Assembly (NCBI RefSeq): GCF_009176705.1
Contig: NZ_AP021846.1
Location: forward strand, 3,461,001-3,525,000
DNA length: 64,000 bases
Direction: 5' to 3'
Origin: Pseudoalteromonas sp. A25
Lineage (GTDB): Bacteria; Pseudomonadota; Gammaproteobacteria; Enterobacterales; Alteromonadaceae
Under the pieces are notes generated by a model that was given only the letters and a program-made list of their open reading frames with translations, was not told where the DNA came from and ran no database searches. The stretch's first letter is position 1, and every line of letters starts with the position of its first letter. This document shows positions 10,105 through 20,728 of the stretch, piece by piece. The position numbers were made by a program, and so were the translations under genes.

Positions 10105-10380
10105 ATGGCTCGCGTAACTGTAGAAGATGCAGTAGATGCAATTGGTAACCGTTTTGATTTAATCTTGGTAGCAGCGCGTCGCGCTCGTCAAATCGCTGTA
10201 GGTGGTAAAGACCCTATGGTTGATGCTGAAAACGATAAGCCAACGGTTATCGCTTTGCGTGAAATTGAAAAAGGTCTTGTGAACAACTCTTCATTAGACG
10301 TAATCGATCGTGAAGAACAGCAAAACCAAGAAGCTGCAGAACTTGCAGCCGTTGCAGCTATTGTAGGCGGCAACAACTAA
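10105..10380 (+). CDS. rpoZ: DNA-directed RNA polymerase omega subunit
   Basis: This 91-residue protein starts [20 protein letters not shown] and contains the conserved [12 protein letters not shown] core. Omega helps assemble RNA polymerase and contributes to a ppGpp site. A GGAG ribosome binding site lies just upstream of the ATG. It sits between gmk and spoT as in enterobacteria, with a strong terminator behind it. Confidence 0.97.
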   Translation: MARVTVEDAVDAIGNRFDLILVAARRARQIAVGGKDPMVDAENDKPTVIALREIEKGLVNNSSLDVIDREEQQNQEAAELAAVAAIVGGNN

Positions 10381-10399
10381 AACGTATTTAGTTTTTATG

Positions 10400-10434
10400 A
10401 CAATGCCAGCATTTTTGCTGGCATTGTTGTTTTA
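10400..10434 (+). terminator. Rho-independent terminator after rpoZ
   Basis: A 10-bp stem CAATGCCAGC/GCTGGCATTG with a six-base loop is followed by TTGTTTTAT. It probably attenuates rather than abolishes read-through to spoT, which starts 115 bp later. Confidence 0.88.
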
Positions 10435-10548
10435 TAGCCCAATAAATGCCGTACCTAAAAATAAAGTCTGGCCTAGTCGTTGGTTTCTCTTTCATTTCAT
10501 CGTATATTCGTTACATATCGATAACTTCACCGGAACAATGGAGCGTGA

Positions 10549-12651
10549 ATGTATCTTTTTGAAGGCCTAAAAAAGAAAATCTCTGAGTATTTATCGCCCG
10601 CCGACGTAGAGCTTGTACAAAAAGCGTATGTTGTAGCTCGTGAAGCTCACGAAGGTCAAACCCGCTCAAGTGGGGAACCATATATCACCCACCCTGTTGA
10701 GGTGACACAAATACTCGCGGGAATGCGCTTAGATCATGAAACGCTCATGGCAGCGCTCATGCACGATGTCATTGAGGATACTGACTTTAGTCAGCAAGAT
10801 TTAGCGGAAATATTTGGTGATACCGTTGCTGAACTCGTTGAAGGCGTCAGTAAGTTAGACAAGCTGAGCTTTAAAGATAAAAAACAGTTTCAGGCTGAAA
10901 ACTATCGCAAAATGATCATGGCGATGACGCAAGATATTCGCGTTATTTTGATAAAACTTGCCGATAGAACACACAATATGCGCACGCTTGGCGCCCTTCG
11001 CCCTGACAAGCGACGCCGCATAGCCCGTGAAACGCTAGAAATTTTTGCGCCTATCGCAAACCGCTTGGGTATTCACGACATTAAAAATGAGCTTGAAGAT
11101 TTAGGTTTTCAAGCGCTCTACCCTATGCGTCACCGTGCGCTCAAATCAGAAGTTGCTAAGGCACGCGGTAATCGCAAAGAAGTGATCAGCAATATTCAGA
11201 CCGAAATAGAATCTCGATTACAAGAATCGGGGATCCTAGCTTCTGTCAGCGGTCGAGAAAAGCACCTATACAGCATATACAAAAAAATGCTCAACAAAGA
11301 GTTAATGTTCAATGAAGTAATGGACATCTATGCTTTTAGAATTAACGTTGACAACCTTGATACCTGCTATCGAGTTTTAGGTGTAGTACATAACTTGTAC
11401 AAACCGATTGAAACGCGATTTAAAGACTATATAGCCGTACCTAAAACCAACGGCTACCAATCATTGCACACCTCCTTAGTAGGGCCTCATGGTATCCCTG
11501 TAGAAATACAAATTCGTACCCATGATATGGACCACATGGCAGACAAAGGGGTTGCAGCCCACTGGATGTATAAAAAGGCAGGAGACAACGCGGGGCATAC
11601 AGCCCAGCAACGAGCTCGACAGTGGATGCAAAGCCTACTTGAATTACAGCAAAGTGCCGGCTCATCATTTGAATTTGTTGAAAACGTGAAAACTGAGCTA
11701 TTCCCAGAAGAAATTTACGTTTTCACACCTGATGGTCGTATTGTTGAATTGCCAATGGGTGCTACCGCTGTTGACTTTGCCTATGCGGTGCACACCGACG
11801 TTGGTAACACCTGTGTTGGTGCACGTGTAAACCGCAAGCCTTATCCTTTAAGTAAAGCACTTGATACGGGTCAAACCGTTGAGGTTATAACCAGCTCAGG
11901 CGCGCATCCAAATGCAACCTGGCTCAACTTTATAGTTACAGGTAAGGCGCGTTTAGGCGTGCGTAATTACCTAAAAAGTCAGCATCAAGAAGAAGCGATA
12001 CAGCTCGGTAGACGTCTTTTGGATTCTGCCCTTGGCGAAAGTAAACTTGATGATATTCCGCAAGAAAATATCAATCGAGTTTTAGAAGAGCATAAGCTGG
12101 CTACCCTGTTAGAGCTTTTGGTTGAAATTGGCACAGGTAACATTATGAGTGTGCTGATAGCCAAGCGCTTACTGCAAACAGATGATGGTATCGAAAACGT
12201 TGCAAAACGGGCCAAAGCAGCCATCATAGGCACAGAGGGCATGTTGGTAAACTACTCGAAATGCTGCCGACCGGTTCCTGGTGATGCCATAACCGCTTAT
12301 GTGAGCCAAGGTAAAGGGCTGAACGTACACCGCCAAGAGTGTAAAAACATCAAAGGTTGGGAAAATGAACGTTCTAAATACTTTGTTGTAAAATGGGAAG
12401 ACAACCCAGAAAAAGAATATATTGCAGCGCTAAGAGTGGAAATTATCAATCACCAAGGTGCATTAGCAAAACTGACCAACGTGGTAGCCAGTACTCAAGC
12501 GAATATCGTTGAAATAGCTACTGATGAAAAAGAAAGTAACTTATACGTGATAGATTTAGGCATAACCGTAAAAGACCGTATTCACGTCGCTAATATTATG
12601 CGTCGCATTCGCGTAATGCCAGATGTTCAACGCGTATATCGTAAGAAATAG
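10549..12651 (+). CDS. spoT: Bifunctional (p)ppGpp synthetase/hydrolase
   Basis: This 700-residue cytosolic enzyme of the stringent response has an N-terminal HD hydrolase domain (HDVIED at residues 72-77, intact), a synthetase domain (ending in [13 protein letters not shown]), a TGS domain near residues 385-450 and a C-terminal ACT domain. The intact HD motif and the gene context identify SpoT rather than RelA, which lacks hydrolase activity. The stop codon is only nine bases before ridA, so the two are probably cotranscribed. Confidence 0.96.
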   Translation: MYLFEGLKKKISEYLSPADVELVQKAYVVAREAHEGQTRSSGEPYITHPVEVTQILAGMRLDHETLMAALMHDVIEDTDFSQQDLAEIFGDTVAELVEGVSKLDKLSFKDKKQFQAENYRKMIMAMTQDIRVILIKLADRTHNMRTLGALRPDKRRRIARETLEIFAPIANRLGIHDIKNELEDLGFQALYPMRHRALKSEVAKARGNRKEVISNIQTEIESRLQESGILASVSGREKHLYSIYKKMLNKELMFNEVMDIYAFRINVDNLDTCYRVLGVVHNLYKPIETRFKDYIAVPKTNGYQSLHTSLVGPHGIPVEIQIRTHDMDHMADKGVAAHWMYKKAGDNAGHTAQQRARQWMQSLLELQQSAGSSFEFVENVKTELFPEEIYVFTPDGRIVELPMGATAVDFAYAVHTDVGNTCVGARVNRKPYPLSKALDTGQTVEVITSSGAHPNATWLNFIVTGKARLGVRNYLKSQHQEEAIQLGRRLLDSALGESKLDDIPQENINRVLEEHKLATLLELLVEIGTGNIMSVLIAKRLLQTDDGIENVAKRAKAAIIGTEGMLVNYSKCCRPVPGDAITAYVSQGKGLNVHRQECKNIKGWENERSKYFVVKWEDNPEKEYIAALRVEIINHQGALAKLTNVVASTQANIVEIATDEKESNLYVIDLGITVKDRIHVANIMRRIRVMPDVQRVYRKK

Positions 12652-12659
12652 GATTAACA

Positions 12660-13052
12660 ATGAATAAAGCGATTATCTCTACCGATCAAGCACCTGCTGC
12701 GATTGGTACATACAACCAAGCAGTTAAAGTGGGTACTGCTGTATACTTATCAGGGCAAATTCCTCTAGTGCCAGAAACCATGGAAATGGTGTCTGATGAC
12801 TTTGCACAGCAAGCTCAACAAGTATTTAAAAATCTAACGGCTGTATGTGAAGCCGCAGGTGGACAACTGCAGGATATGGTGAAGGTTAATATTTTCTTAA
12901 CCGACTTAAGCAATTTTGCCACCGTAAACGAAATTATGAGCCAACACTTTAAAACGCCATACCCTGCACGTGCAGCCATTGGTGTGAAAGAGCTACCTAA
13001 AGGGTCTCAAATTGAGATTGATGGCATCATGGAACTGCCATCCACTAACTAA
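12660..13052 (+). CDS. ridA: RidA family reactive enamine/imine deaminase
   Basis: This 130-residue protein belongs to the YjgF/YER057c/UK114 family, which hydrolyses reactive 2-aminoacrylate-type enamines formed by PLP enzymes. The catalytic Arg region ([14 protein letters not shown]) and the C-terminal IEIDGI motif are present. It lies nine bases after spoT and is followed by a strong terminator. E. coli has trmH after spoT; the spoT-ridA pair is seen in other gammaproteobacteria. Confidence 0.94.
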   Translation: MNKAIISTDQAPAAIGTYNQAVKVGTAVYLSGQIPLVPETMEMVSDDFAQQAQQVFKNLTAVCEAAGGQLQDMVKVNIFLTDLSNFATVNEIMSQHFKTPYPARAAIGVKELPKGSQIEIDGIMELPSTN

Positions 13053-13075
13053 TAAAATTCATCCATTAGTATTAT

Positions 13076-13100
13076 AAGCTGCATTTATGCAGCTTTTTTT
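13076..13100 (+). terminator. Rho-independent terminator after ridA
   Basis: The hairpin AAGCTGCA/TGCAGCTT is followed by seven T residues and ends the spoT-ridA unit. Confidence 0.92.
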
Positions 13101-13378
13101 ATCTCTGTTCTTTGATCTTAAGCACTTGACTCTATAATATTTATTAAGCACTCTGTAACTAATACTTTTGTTTTTTGTCATAGCTAATGATTGGCTTGAT
13201 ACCAAATACTTAATAAGGTCGCGTAGTTTAGACGCATTACGTTTTGACCCATAACACAGGCAGGTTTTGATATTTAGTGGGTCTTTGTGATATTCATTAG
13301 ACAGTTAACGCAAAGTGAGGCTTTCCAAACGCGTTAGGGGTTTATGGTAATTGGTATAACGGGTAAAGGGTGGTAAAC
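13101..13378. other. Non-coding stretch between ridA and the FapA-like gene
   Basis: No convincing gene was seen. The region is A/T-rich with several TAAT-type tracts, and ATACCAAAT (13199) and AATTGGTAT (13349) form a loose inverted pair. It probably contains the promoter of the FapA-like gene, but no confident -35/-10 pair was found. Confidence 0.4.
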
Positions 13379-14992
13379 GTGTTCAAATTGGCGCACAACG
13401 GTAATGTTTTATTAGAAGTTGCTAAACTTAATCCCCCAAATGCAGCCTTCATTGTTGAAGCGCTGGAACAATCTCCCTATGCCGACTGCGAAGTAGATCA
13501 TGAATCAATCGATGCTTTTTTTAAAAGCGACCACCCAGAAAAGCAACTCGTGGTTGCCAAAAAAGTAGACGCACAACTCTCTGTTGAAGTATCTGAAGAT
13601 AAAATGACCGCCACCGCACATCTCGTCACAGCCAAAGGGGGCGCTAAAATTAGTCTAGAGCAGGCAAAAAAGGTCATTATCAAAGCGGGTGTCAGTCGGG
13701 GCTATAAGCAAGCTTATTTAGAACAAGTTTTACAAAAACAATTTGAGCTCCCCCCAGGCTCAAATGCAAATGGTGTTATTGCCAAGGGCCGTCCACCCGT
13801 TGATGGTCAAGCCGCCAAACTTATCCCACACGTCACCACGATAAGAGAAAGACTAAAACAGCCAAAGCTTCGAGAAGACGGCTCGGTAGATATGCGTGAC
13901 TTTGGCAAACTAGCAAGCGTAGCGCCAGGCACCTTATTAGCCTCAAAGCAGCCAGCAACACCAGGCAAAGAAGGGTATACCGTCACAGGAGATAGTATCC
14001 CAGCCAAAGACGGCGATACATTTGAATTAAGCGCGGGTGATGGTACAGAGATATCAGCAAGCAACCCGCTTGAACTTGTTGCAGCCATCGCAGGGTGTCC
14101 GTCAGATATTCAAAATGGGATGCGTGTCGATGATGTATTTACCATAGCCGATGTTGATGTACGCAGCGGGCACGTTGACTTTAATGGCAGCGTCATTGTA
14201 ACCCATAATGTATCCCCTGGTATGAAAGTAAAAGCAAAGGGCGATATTACGGTCATGGGTTCAGTAGAGTCAGGCGAACTCATCAGTGGCGGTAATATTG
14301 ACGTTAAACAAGCGGCAATAGGCCATGTTGACCATCAAAATAATAATCAAGGCTTAACCTGTCGATTAATTGCCGCTGGCAATATCCACTTGTCACACGG
14401 TCAATACAGTCATTTAGAAGCAAATAATATTTTTATTACCAAGCAAAGTAATCACTGCACTATTAAAGCCACGACCTTAGTACAAATTGGCGCTGATGAT
14501 GCACCAAAGGGTAAGCTAATTGGCGGAGAAATACTGGATGCACAAATGGTGATTGCTGGTGAAATAGGCAGTGAGTCAGGTGCAAAAATGACCATACGAT
14601 TGGCTCACACTGGTATTGATATTACCAAAGAAACCGACGAATGTTTAAAAACGTTAACTAAAACCAGTGAGCAATTAAATACTTTACAGCAAGCAATTGA
14701 GAAAGCAGATCAAGTAAAAGATGCTGAGAAAAAAAAGCAGCTTATGGCTAAGATTGGCGCAACACAAATACACTATTGTGAAGAAGCCGAAGCGCTTGAG
14801 AAGAAAATGTCTGATCTAGAGCTCAATCTAAACAACTTATTAGAAGGCACCAAGTTGGTTGCTAATCAAGCACTTAACCCTGGTGTTGAAATTCATATTT
14901 TTGATCGCGTCTATAAAACCACCCGCAGCTACCCACCATGTAGTGCCAGTCTTGTAGAAAACAAAATTGAGATAGAATTTAAAACTAGCTGA
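13379..14992 (+). CDS. FapA/DUF342 family beta-helix protein
   Basis: This protein of about 537 residues has the FapA/DUF342 layout: an alpha/beta N-terminal third, a central right-handed beta-helix rich in short Gly/Asp repeats (for example VKAKGDITVMGSVESGELIS), and a C-terminal coiled coil near residues 415-495 rich in Glu/Lys. DUF342 proteins are polymer-like cytosolic proteins with poorly known roles; some associate with flagellar or cell-surface functions. The GTG at 13379 is preferred because AAGGGTGG lies five bases upstream; GTG 13370 would add three residues. It stands alone, convergent with asnA, and is not part of the E. coli spoT-trmH-recG locus. Confidence 0.82.
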   Translation: MFKLAHNGNVLLEVAKLNPPNAAFIVEALEQSPYADCEVDHESIDAFFKSDHPEKQLVVAKKVDAQLSVEVSEDKMTATAHLVTAKGGAKISLEQAKKVIIKAGVSRGYKQAYLEQVLQKQFELPPGSNANGVIAKGRPPVDGQAAKLIPHVTTIRERLKQPKLREDGSVDMRDFGKLASVAPGTLLASKQPATPGKEGYTVTGDSIPAKDGDTFELSAGDGTEISASNPLELVAAIAGCPSDIQNGMRVDDVFTIADVDVRSGHVDFNGSVIVTHNVSPGMKVKAKGDITVMGSVESGELISGGNIDVKQAAIGHVDHQNNNQGLTCRLIAAGNIHLSHGQYSHLEANNIFITKQSNHCTIKATTLVQIGADDAPKGKLIGGEILDAQMVIAGEIGSESGAKMTIRLAHTGIDITKETDECLKTLTKTSEQLNTLQQAIEKADQVKDAEKKKQLMAKIGATQIHYCEEAEALEKKMSDLELNLNNLLEGTKLVANQALNPGVEIHIFDRVYKTTRSYPPCSASLVENKIEIEFKTS

Positions 14993-15036
14993 TCATACTG
15001 TCTTACATTTATATACCATGGTGCCTGCAGCGTAGA

Positions 15037-15071
15037 TAAAAAAGCGGCACACTAAGTCGTGTTACCGCTTT
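15037..15071. terminator. Terminator between convergent FapA-like and asnA genes
   Basis: An imperfect stem AAAGCGG/CCGCTTT with an inner ACAC/GTGT pairing carries an A-run on its left. It acts best for asnA on the minus strand. Confidence 0.65.
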
Positions 15072-15097
15072 GCGCTACTCATTATAAAACAACACAA

Positions 15098-16096
15098 TTA
15101 ACGTAATACCTCTGAAACTTGCGCTTTGAGTTCTTCACTCCACACACCCACTTGTACTTGTGCGATATGTGCTTTTTGCAATAACAGCATTACTAAGCGA
15201 GACTGGCCAATACCCCCTCCTATGGTTTGAGGCATTTCACCGGCAAGAAGTTGTTGATGCCAGTCTTGGGCTAAACGAGCCTCATCTTCGGTGATCTTAA
15301 GCTGCCTTTGCAAAGACTCAGGACAGACACGGATCCCCATTGACGAAATTTCAAAAGCGTCTTCTAGTACAGGGTTCCACACCAGAATATCGCCGTTTAA
15401 GCCTTGATATTTTTCACACGTAGCACTTGACCAGTCATCGTAGTCAGGCGCACGCACATCGTGAATTTGACCGTCTCCCAACTCGCCACCAATACCAATT
15501 AAAAAGACAGCGCCATATTCTTGTGCAATCGCTTTCTCACGCTGCTTAGCACTAAAACCAGGGTACATTTGACGCAATTCTTCACTGTGTACAAAGGTAA
15601 TCTCTTGAGGTAAAAATGGTGTTAAACCAAACTCTTGGGCAACCACTTGCTCGGTGCTTTTAATCCCCCGATACAGTGCCTCTACGGTTTGCTTTAATGT
15701 CGCTAAAGAGCGCTCTGACTTTGCACAGATAATTTTTTCCCAATCCCACTGATCAACATAAACAGAGTGAACAGGAGATAGCTTTTCCTCGTCAGGACGA
15801 AGCGCTTTCATGTGCGTATACAGCCCCTCTCCCACACTAAAACCGTAATCACCCAGAGTTTTTCGCTTCCATTTAGCCAGCGAATGAACCACTTCAAATT
15901 GCGCATCAGGTAACGTTTTAACTTTTACCGATACGGCTTTTTCAGTACCACTTAGGTTGTCTTGAATGCCATCACCTACTTTAGCCAGTATCGGTGCTTG
16001 AACCTCAATTAAACCCAGTTCACTTTCTAATTGTTGTGAAAAAACTTGTTTTACTCGGCTTATTTGCTGCTGTGTTTGACGATATGTACTTTGCAT
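15098..16096 (-). CDS. asnA: Aspartate-ammonia ligase (asparagine synthetase A)
   Basis: This 332-residue class II aminoacyl-tRNA-synthetase-like enzyme makes asparagine from aspartate, ammonia and ATP. The sequence matches E. coli AsnA throughout, including [30 protein letters not shown] and GGGIGQSRL. The ATG at 16096 gives the conserved [13 protein letters not shown] start with a GAGG ribosome binding site; the open frame extends 54 codons further upstream, but those residues are not family-like. It is divergent from asnC, which in E. coli activates asnA when asparagine is scarce. Confidence 0.96.
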   Translation of the reverse strand: MQSTYRQTQQQISRVKQVFSQQLESELGLIEVQAPILAKVGDGIQDNLSGTEKAVSVKVKTLPDAQFEVVHSLAKWKRKTLGDYGFSVGEGLYTHMKALRPDEEKLSPVHSVYVDQWDWEKIICAKSERSLATLKQTVEALYRGIKSTEQVVAQEFGLTPFLPQEITFVHSEELRQMYPGFSAKQREKAIAQEYGAVFLIGIGGELGDGQIHDVRAPDYDDWSSATCEKYQGLNGDILVWNPVLEDAFEISSMGIRVCPESLQRQLKITEDEARLAQDWHQQLLAGEMPQTIGGGIGQSRLVMLLLQKAHIAQVQVGVWSEELKAQVSEVLR

Positions 16097-16279
16097 AATT
16101 AGGACCTCACTCCCAGTAAATTCTTCAATTTCATTGCCAGCGCTTTGTGGCTTGAACCTATCGTCAATAAAAAACAGGTAAATTACAATAACCATCAACA
16201 AAAATACCAAACAGCTGTATTTATCATAAAAAAATTGCGGTATATTTTGATGAATCAAAAATTAAAGTGGTAAATTTGC

Positions 16280-16738
16280 ATGGAAAATTATCAAATCGAT
16301 AATCTCGATAAATCGATTTTGCACGCATTAATGGACAATGCCCGCACACCTTACGCAGAATTAGCAAAAAGGTTTGCTGTCAGTGCGGGCACCATTCATG
16401 TGCGCGTCGAAAAAATGAAACAAGCCGGGATCATTCAAGGCACTAAAGTCACCATTAGCGCCAAAAAGTTAGGCTACGATGTTTGTTGTTTTATCGGGGT
16501 TAACTTAAAACACGCACGCGATTACCCAAGCACCATTGCACAATTACAAGAGTTTGAGGAAGTAGTGGAAGCGTATTACACCACGGGGAATTACAGCATA
16601 TTTATCAAAGTGATGGCTCGTACGATAGACCACTTGCAGGATGTGTTGATCAACAAAATTCAAACCATTGAAGCCATTCAATCCACAGAAACGCTTATTT
16701 CATTGCAAAACCCCATTGCACGGGAGGTGCTTCCCTAA
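16280..16738 (+). CDS. asnC: Lrp/AsnC family regulator of asnA
   Basis: This 152-residue protein has an N-terminal helix-turn-helix (PYAELAKRFAVSAGTIHVRVEKM) and a C-terminal RAM ligand-binding domain. The length and sequence match AsnC, and the divergent position next to asnA supports asparagine-responsive control of asnA. The 183-bp space between the two genes should contain its operators. Confidence 0.94.
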   Translation: MENYQIDNLDKSILHALMDNARTPYAELAKRFAVSAGTIHVRVEKMKQAGIIQGTKVTISAKKLGYDVCCFIGVNLKHARDYPSTIAQLQEFEEVVEAYYTTGNYSIFIKVMARTIDHLQDVLINKIQTIEAIQSTETLISLQNPIAREVLP

Positions 16739-16800
16739 CTTGGGCATCGTGCAATAAGTGGGTATAATCGCCGCAATTTTGATTAGATGAGCAGTAACAG

Positions 16801-17499
16801 ATGACAGATTCGCGTTTTCATCGTGTAAAACGAGTATTAGACAGACGCCAAACCGACCTTACCGTATGTTTAGACGAAGTACACAAGCATCATAACTTGT
16901 CAGCCATTGTACGTACTGCCGATGCGGTTGGCTGTCATCATGTTCATGCAGTCTGGCCGCAAGAGCAACGACGTTTGACTAATAACACCTCGGGTGGCAG
17001 CAAAAATTGGATTGAAACGCATATGCACGATGATATTGATGCGGCCGTTGCTACAATTCGAAAACAAAATCCAGGTATTCAACTGCTTGCAACCAACTTA
17101 AGCGATGAAGCTGTGGATTATCGCGACATTGACTATACCAAACCAACCGCCATTATTGTTGGTCAAGAACGTCTCGGTATTTCTGATAAAGCGCTGGCTC
17201 ATGCCGACAAGCACATCGTGATCCCGATGGAAGGAATGGTGCAGTCTTTGAATGTATCGGTTGCTGCTGCTTTGATCTTATACGAAGCACAACGACAAAG
17301 ACAAGCTGCGGGGTTGTATGAACGCAACGACATGCTAGACGCGAACACCAAACATACTTTATTGTTTGAAGGTTGCCACCCAATCATTGCGAACCGTTGT
17401 GTAGAAAAGGGTTTACCTTATCCGGCCTTAGATGATGAGGGTGAAATAGTGGCTGACGAAGCCTTTTGGCATACCCTTAAATATAAAAAAGCGAAATAG
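16801..17499 (+). CDS. trmH: tRNA (guanosine(18)-2'-O)-methyltransferase
   Basis: This 232-residue SPOUT-family enzyme methylates Gm18 in the tRNA D-loop with SAM. The knot motifs IIVGQERLGIS and IPMEGMVQSLNVSVAAALILYE are present. It is followed after 11 bases by recG, the same pair as in E. coli downstream of spoT. Confidence 0.95.
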   Translation: MTDSRFHRVKRVLDRRQTDLTVCLDEVHKHHNLSAIVRTADAVGCHHVHAVWPQEQRRLTNNTSGGSKNWIETHMHDDIDAAVATIRKQNPGIQLLATNLSDEAVDYRDIDYTKPTAIIVGQERLGISDKALAHADKHIVIPMEGMVQSLNVSVAAALILYEAQRQRQAAGLYERNDMLDANTKHTLLFEGCHPIIANRCVEKGLPYPALDDEGEIVADEAFWHTLKYKKAK

Positions 17500-17510
17500 C
17501 AAGGAATAGC

Positions 17511-19598
17511 ATGACGACGCCAAACCTCTCAAACTACCCTATCACCAACCTTAAAGGCGTAGGGCCAAAGGTAGCTGAGCGTTTGGCCAAACTGGGGATT
17601 TTTACCGTTCAAGACATGCTCTTTCACTTGCCGCTGCGCTATGAAGATAGAGCACGAACCTACGCGATTGCTGAGTTAACACCACATAGCCATGTCAGCA
17701 TAGAGGCGCAAATTGAACATAGCCAAATTACCTTTGGCAAAAGACGTATGCTTATTTGTCATGTAAGCGATGGCACGGGTAGGCTTACTCTGCGCTTTTT
17801 TAACTTTAATGCCGCACAAAAAAATGCCATGGCCACAGGCAAGGTTATTCGTTGCTTCGGTGAGGTACGTCGTGGTCAAGCAGGCCTTGAAATGGCGCAC
17901 CCTGAATATAGCATTCGAGATTGTCACAGCGAGCCGCAAGATCCCACATTAGCAACGCTCACTGCGGTATACCCAACAACAGAGGGGTTAAAGCAACTGA
18001 GTATCCGCGCTATTGCAGACAAAGCTATTACACTGTTACAAAAGTATCAATTAGACGAGTACCTTCCACAGCAATACCGCCCTGCTGGGTTAAGCCTCAA
18101 AGAAGCCGTATTAACCTTGCATAAACCACCACAAGATACTGATTTGTCATTACTTGAACTAGGCCAGCACCCTGCGCAGCAGCGCTTGGCTTTCGAAGAG
18201 TTGTTGGCACAAAACCTAAGCTTGTTGCAACTGCGCAAACGGGGTCAGGCGGTGAAAGCGGTGCCTTTACCCCCTAACAACACCTTAGAACCTGAATTTT
18301 TGGCTAACTTGCCCTTTTCACCAACCAACGCCCAAAGCCGAGTGGTTGCAGAAATTAAACAAGACCTACAACACCCTTTTCCGATGATGCGACTCGTACA
18401 AGGAGATGTAGGCTCAGGTAAAACACTGGTTGCGGCTTTGGCTGCTTTAGGCGCTATTGCTAAGGGGTATCAAGTTGCGCTTATGGCTCCCACTGAGATC
18501 CTCTCTGAGCAACATGGTATAAACTTTACTAACTGGTTTAAGCACTTAGGTATTGAAGTGGCTTGGCTTGGCGGGAAAACCAAAGGCAAAGAGCGAGCAA
18601 GTACATTAGAAAGTATCGCCAGTGGTAAGGCTCAGATGGTGGTTGGCACCCATGCGCTGTTTCAACAGCACGTCGAGTTTTTTAATTTGGCGCTTATTAT
18701 CATTGATGAACAACACCGCTTTGGTGTCCACCAGCGCTTAGCGCTCAGAGAAAAGGGTCAGTTTAACGACTGTTACCCACATCAGTTGGTAATGACCGCC
18801 ACTCCAATCCCGCGTACTTTGGCGATGACGGCTTACGCAGATCTAGAAACGTCTGTCATTGACGAGTTGCCACCTGGGCGAACACCGATTACTACGGTTG
18901 CCGTCCCTGACACGCGTCGAGGCCAAGTAATCGATCGAGTAAAAACCGCTTGTTTGGATGATAAACGTCAAGTTTACTGGGTATGTACTTTAATTGATGA
19001 GTCAGAAGTGTTGCAGTGCCAAGCGGCAGAAGACGCGGCCACAGAACTCACCGAGCAGCTACCCGAGCTCAAAGTAGGTCTAGTACATGGCAGAATGAAA
19101 GCACAAGAAAAGCAAGATATTATGATGGCTTTCAAAAATGGTGATATTGATGTGCTGGTCGCAACGACGGTGATCGAAGTGGGTGTAGATGTCCCCAATG
19201 CCAGTTTGATTATCATCGAAAATCCGGAACGGTTAGGCCTGGCACAACTGCACCAACTGCGTGGCCGCGTAGGTCGTGGTGCCATTGCTTCACACTGTCT
19301 GTTACTCTACCACGCCCCACTATCTATCACGGCACAAAAACGTTTAGGTGTTTTACGCGATAGTAATGATGGCTTTGTCATTGCTGAAAAAGATTTAGAA
19401 ATTCGAGGGCCTGGTGAAGTGTTAGGCACTAAGCAAACAGGCTTAGCAGAGTTTAAAGTGGCCGATTTAAATCGCGATAAAGCGCTGTTAAACCAAGTTC
19501 GGCCTTTGGCATGTAAGCTCATGCAGTCTCACCCTGAGGTTGTGGAGCCTTTGGTTATGCGCTGGCTTGGGACCAAAAGTGAACTGGCTATGGCTTAA
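17511..19598 (+). CDS. recG: ATP-dependent DNA helicase RecG
   Basis: This 695-residue monomeric helicase remodels stalled forks and Holliday junctions. It has an N-terminal wedge/OB domain, a superfamily 2 helicase core with Walker A GDVGSGKT, the DEQH box (IIIDEQHRFG), motif III TATPIPRTLAMT and motif VI QLRGRVGR, then the C-terminal TRG region. The length is normal. It is probably cotranscribed with trmH. Confidence 0.97.
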   Translation: MTTPNLSNYPITNLKGVGPKVAERLAKLGIFTVQDMLFHLPLRYEDRARTYAIAELTPHSHVSIEAQIEHSQITFGKRRMLICHVSDGTGRLTLRFFNFNAAQKNAMATGKVIRCFGEVRRGQAGLEMAHPEYSIRDCHSEPQDPTLATLTAVYPTTEGLKQLSIRAIADKAITLLQKYQLDEYLPQQYRPAGLSLKEAVLTLHKPPQDTDLSLLELGQHPAQQRLAFEELLAQNLSLLQLRKRGQAVKAVPLPPNNTLEPEFLANLPFSPTNAQSRVVAEIKQDLQHPFPMMRLVQGDVGSGKTLVAALAALGAIAKGYQVALMAPTEILSEQHGINFTNWFKHLGIEVAWLGGKTKGKERASTLESIASGKAQMVVGTHALFQQHVEFFNLALIIIDEQHRFGVHQRLALREKGQFNDCYPHQLVMTATPIPRTLAMTAYADLETSVIDELPPGRTPITTVAVPDTRRGQVIDRVKTACLDDKRQVYWVCTLIDESEVLQCQAAEDAATELTEQLPELKVGLVHGRMKAQEKQDIMMAFKNGDIDVLVATTVIEVGVDVPNASLIIIENPERLGLAQLHQLRGRVGRGAIASHCLLLYHAPLSITAQKRLGVLRDSNDGFVIAEKDLEIRGPGEVLGTKQTGLAEFKVADLNRDKALLNQVRPLACKLMQSHPEVVEPLVMRWLGTKSELAMA

Positions 19599-19604
19599 TA
19601 CAGC

Positions 19605-19635
19605 AGGCAGATAAGCCAATAGCGCTTATCTGCCT
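19605..19635. terminator. Hairpin between convergent recG and galE
   Basis: An 11-bp stem AGGCAGATAAG/CTTATCTGCCT lies exactly between two convergent stop codons. It has no T-run, so it is a probable but atypical bidirectional terminator. Confidence 0.5.
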
Positions 19636-19642
19636 CTGAGCT

Positions 19643-20659
19643 TTACTCTTTGTAACCATTAGGGTTATTGCTTTGCCAGCGCCACGTATCTTGCATCATG
19701 TCATTGATCCCACGAGCGGCTTGCCAGCCTAGATCTCGCTGTGCTTTTTCGGGAGCCGCATAGCAAGCTGCAATATCGCCTTCGCGGCGCGGTTTTATTT
19801 GATAAGGGACAGACTTACCTGAAGCCTTTTCAAATGCACTGACCATTTGTAATACCGAATAGCCAATACCAGTGCCTAAATTATAAATATGTGTACCGGC
19901 TTCATCATCTAGCTTATCTAACGCTTTTAAATGACCAATTGCCAAATCAACAACATGGATATAGTCACGCACTCCCGTACCATCCACGGTATCGTAGTCA
20001 TCGCCAAAAACACCCAGTTGCGCTAATTTTCCTACTGCAACTTGCGCAATATATGGGAGTAAGTTATTGGGAATACCATTTGGGTCTTCACCAATTAAAC
20101 CCGATTCATGCGCACCGACAGGGTTAAAGTAGCGCAAAATAGCAAACGCCCAACGTTCATCTGACTTAGCAACATCCTGTAAAAGCATTTCCACCATCAG
20201 CTTTGACGAACCATATGGATTGGTTGTGCCCCCTACCGGAAAGCTTTCTTTTATAGGCAAACTTTGAGGGTCGCCGTACACAGTTGCCGATGAACTAAAC
20301 ACCAATTTAAATACATTAGCATCGCGCATTGCATCAAGCAGCGTCAGTGTACCCTGTACATTGACCTGATAATATTCAATCGGTTTGCGTACAGACTCAC
20401 CTACCGCCTTTAGGCCAGCAAAGTGAATAACTTGATTGATGTCATACTGTGCAAACACCTCAGCGAGGAAGTCTTTATCTAGAATATCCCCCTCATGAAA
20501 ATGCACCGCTTTACCCGTGATTTTTGCAACTCGTGTGAGTGATTCCTGCGAAGCATTGCTCAGGTTATCGACCACAACAACCTCTTCACCTCGCTGCAAT
20601 AACTCTAATACTGTATGTGAACCAATATATCCGGCTCCGCCGGTCACCAATATACTCAT
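19643..20659 (-). CDS. galE: UDP-glucose 4-epimerase
   Basis: This 338-residue extended short-chain dehydrogenase interconverts UDP-glucose and UDP-galactose using tightly bound NAD. The Rossmann motif [10 protein letters not shown] and the catalytic YGSSK (Tyr-x-x-x-Lys) are visible, as is the SSATVYGDP segment. The length matches E. coli GalE. No galactose catabolic genes are adjacent, so a role in envelope sugar synthesis is as likely as galactose use. Confidence 0.95.
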   Translation of the reverse strand: MSILVTGGAGYIGSHTVLELLQRGEEVVVVDNLSNASQESLTRVAKITGKAVHFHEGDILDKDFLAEVFAQYDINQVIHFAGLKAVGESVRKPIEYYQVNVQGTLTLLDAMRDANVFKLVFSSSATVYGDPQSLPIKESFPVGGTTNPYGSSKLMVEMLLQDVAKSDERWAFAILRYFNPVGAHESGLIGEDPNGIPNNLLPYIAQVAVGKLAQLGVFGDDYDTVDGTGVRDYIHVVDLAIGHLKALDKLDDEAGTHIYNLGTGIGYSVLQMVSAFEKASGKSVPYQIKPRREGDIAACYAAPEKAQRDLGWQAARGINDMMQDTWRWQSNNPNGYKE

Positions 20660-20728
20660 GGTTCGTTCCTTATCTAGAAAATTATCCTGCTATTTTAAAG
20701 TAGTTTAATAGTACTTTGCAGGGGGAAA

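Noticed and set aside
13199..13357. ATACCAAAT ... AATTGGTAT pair spanning 159 bp, like the element at 2685
   Set aside because: The interior shows no similarity to that element and one end is imperfect, so it may be chance in A/T-rich DNA.
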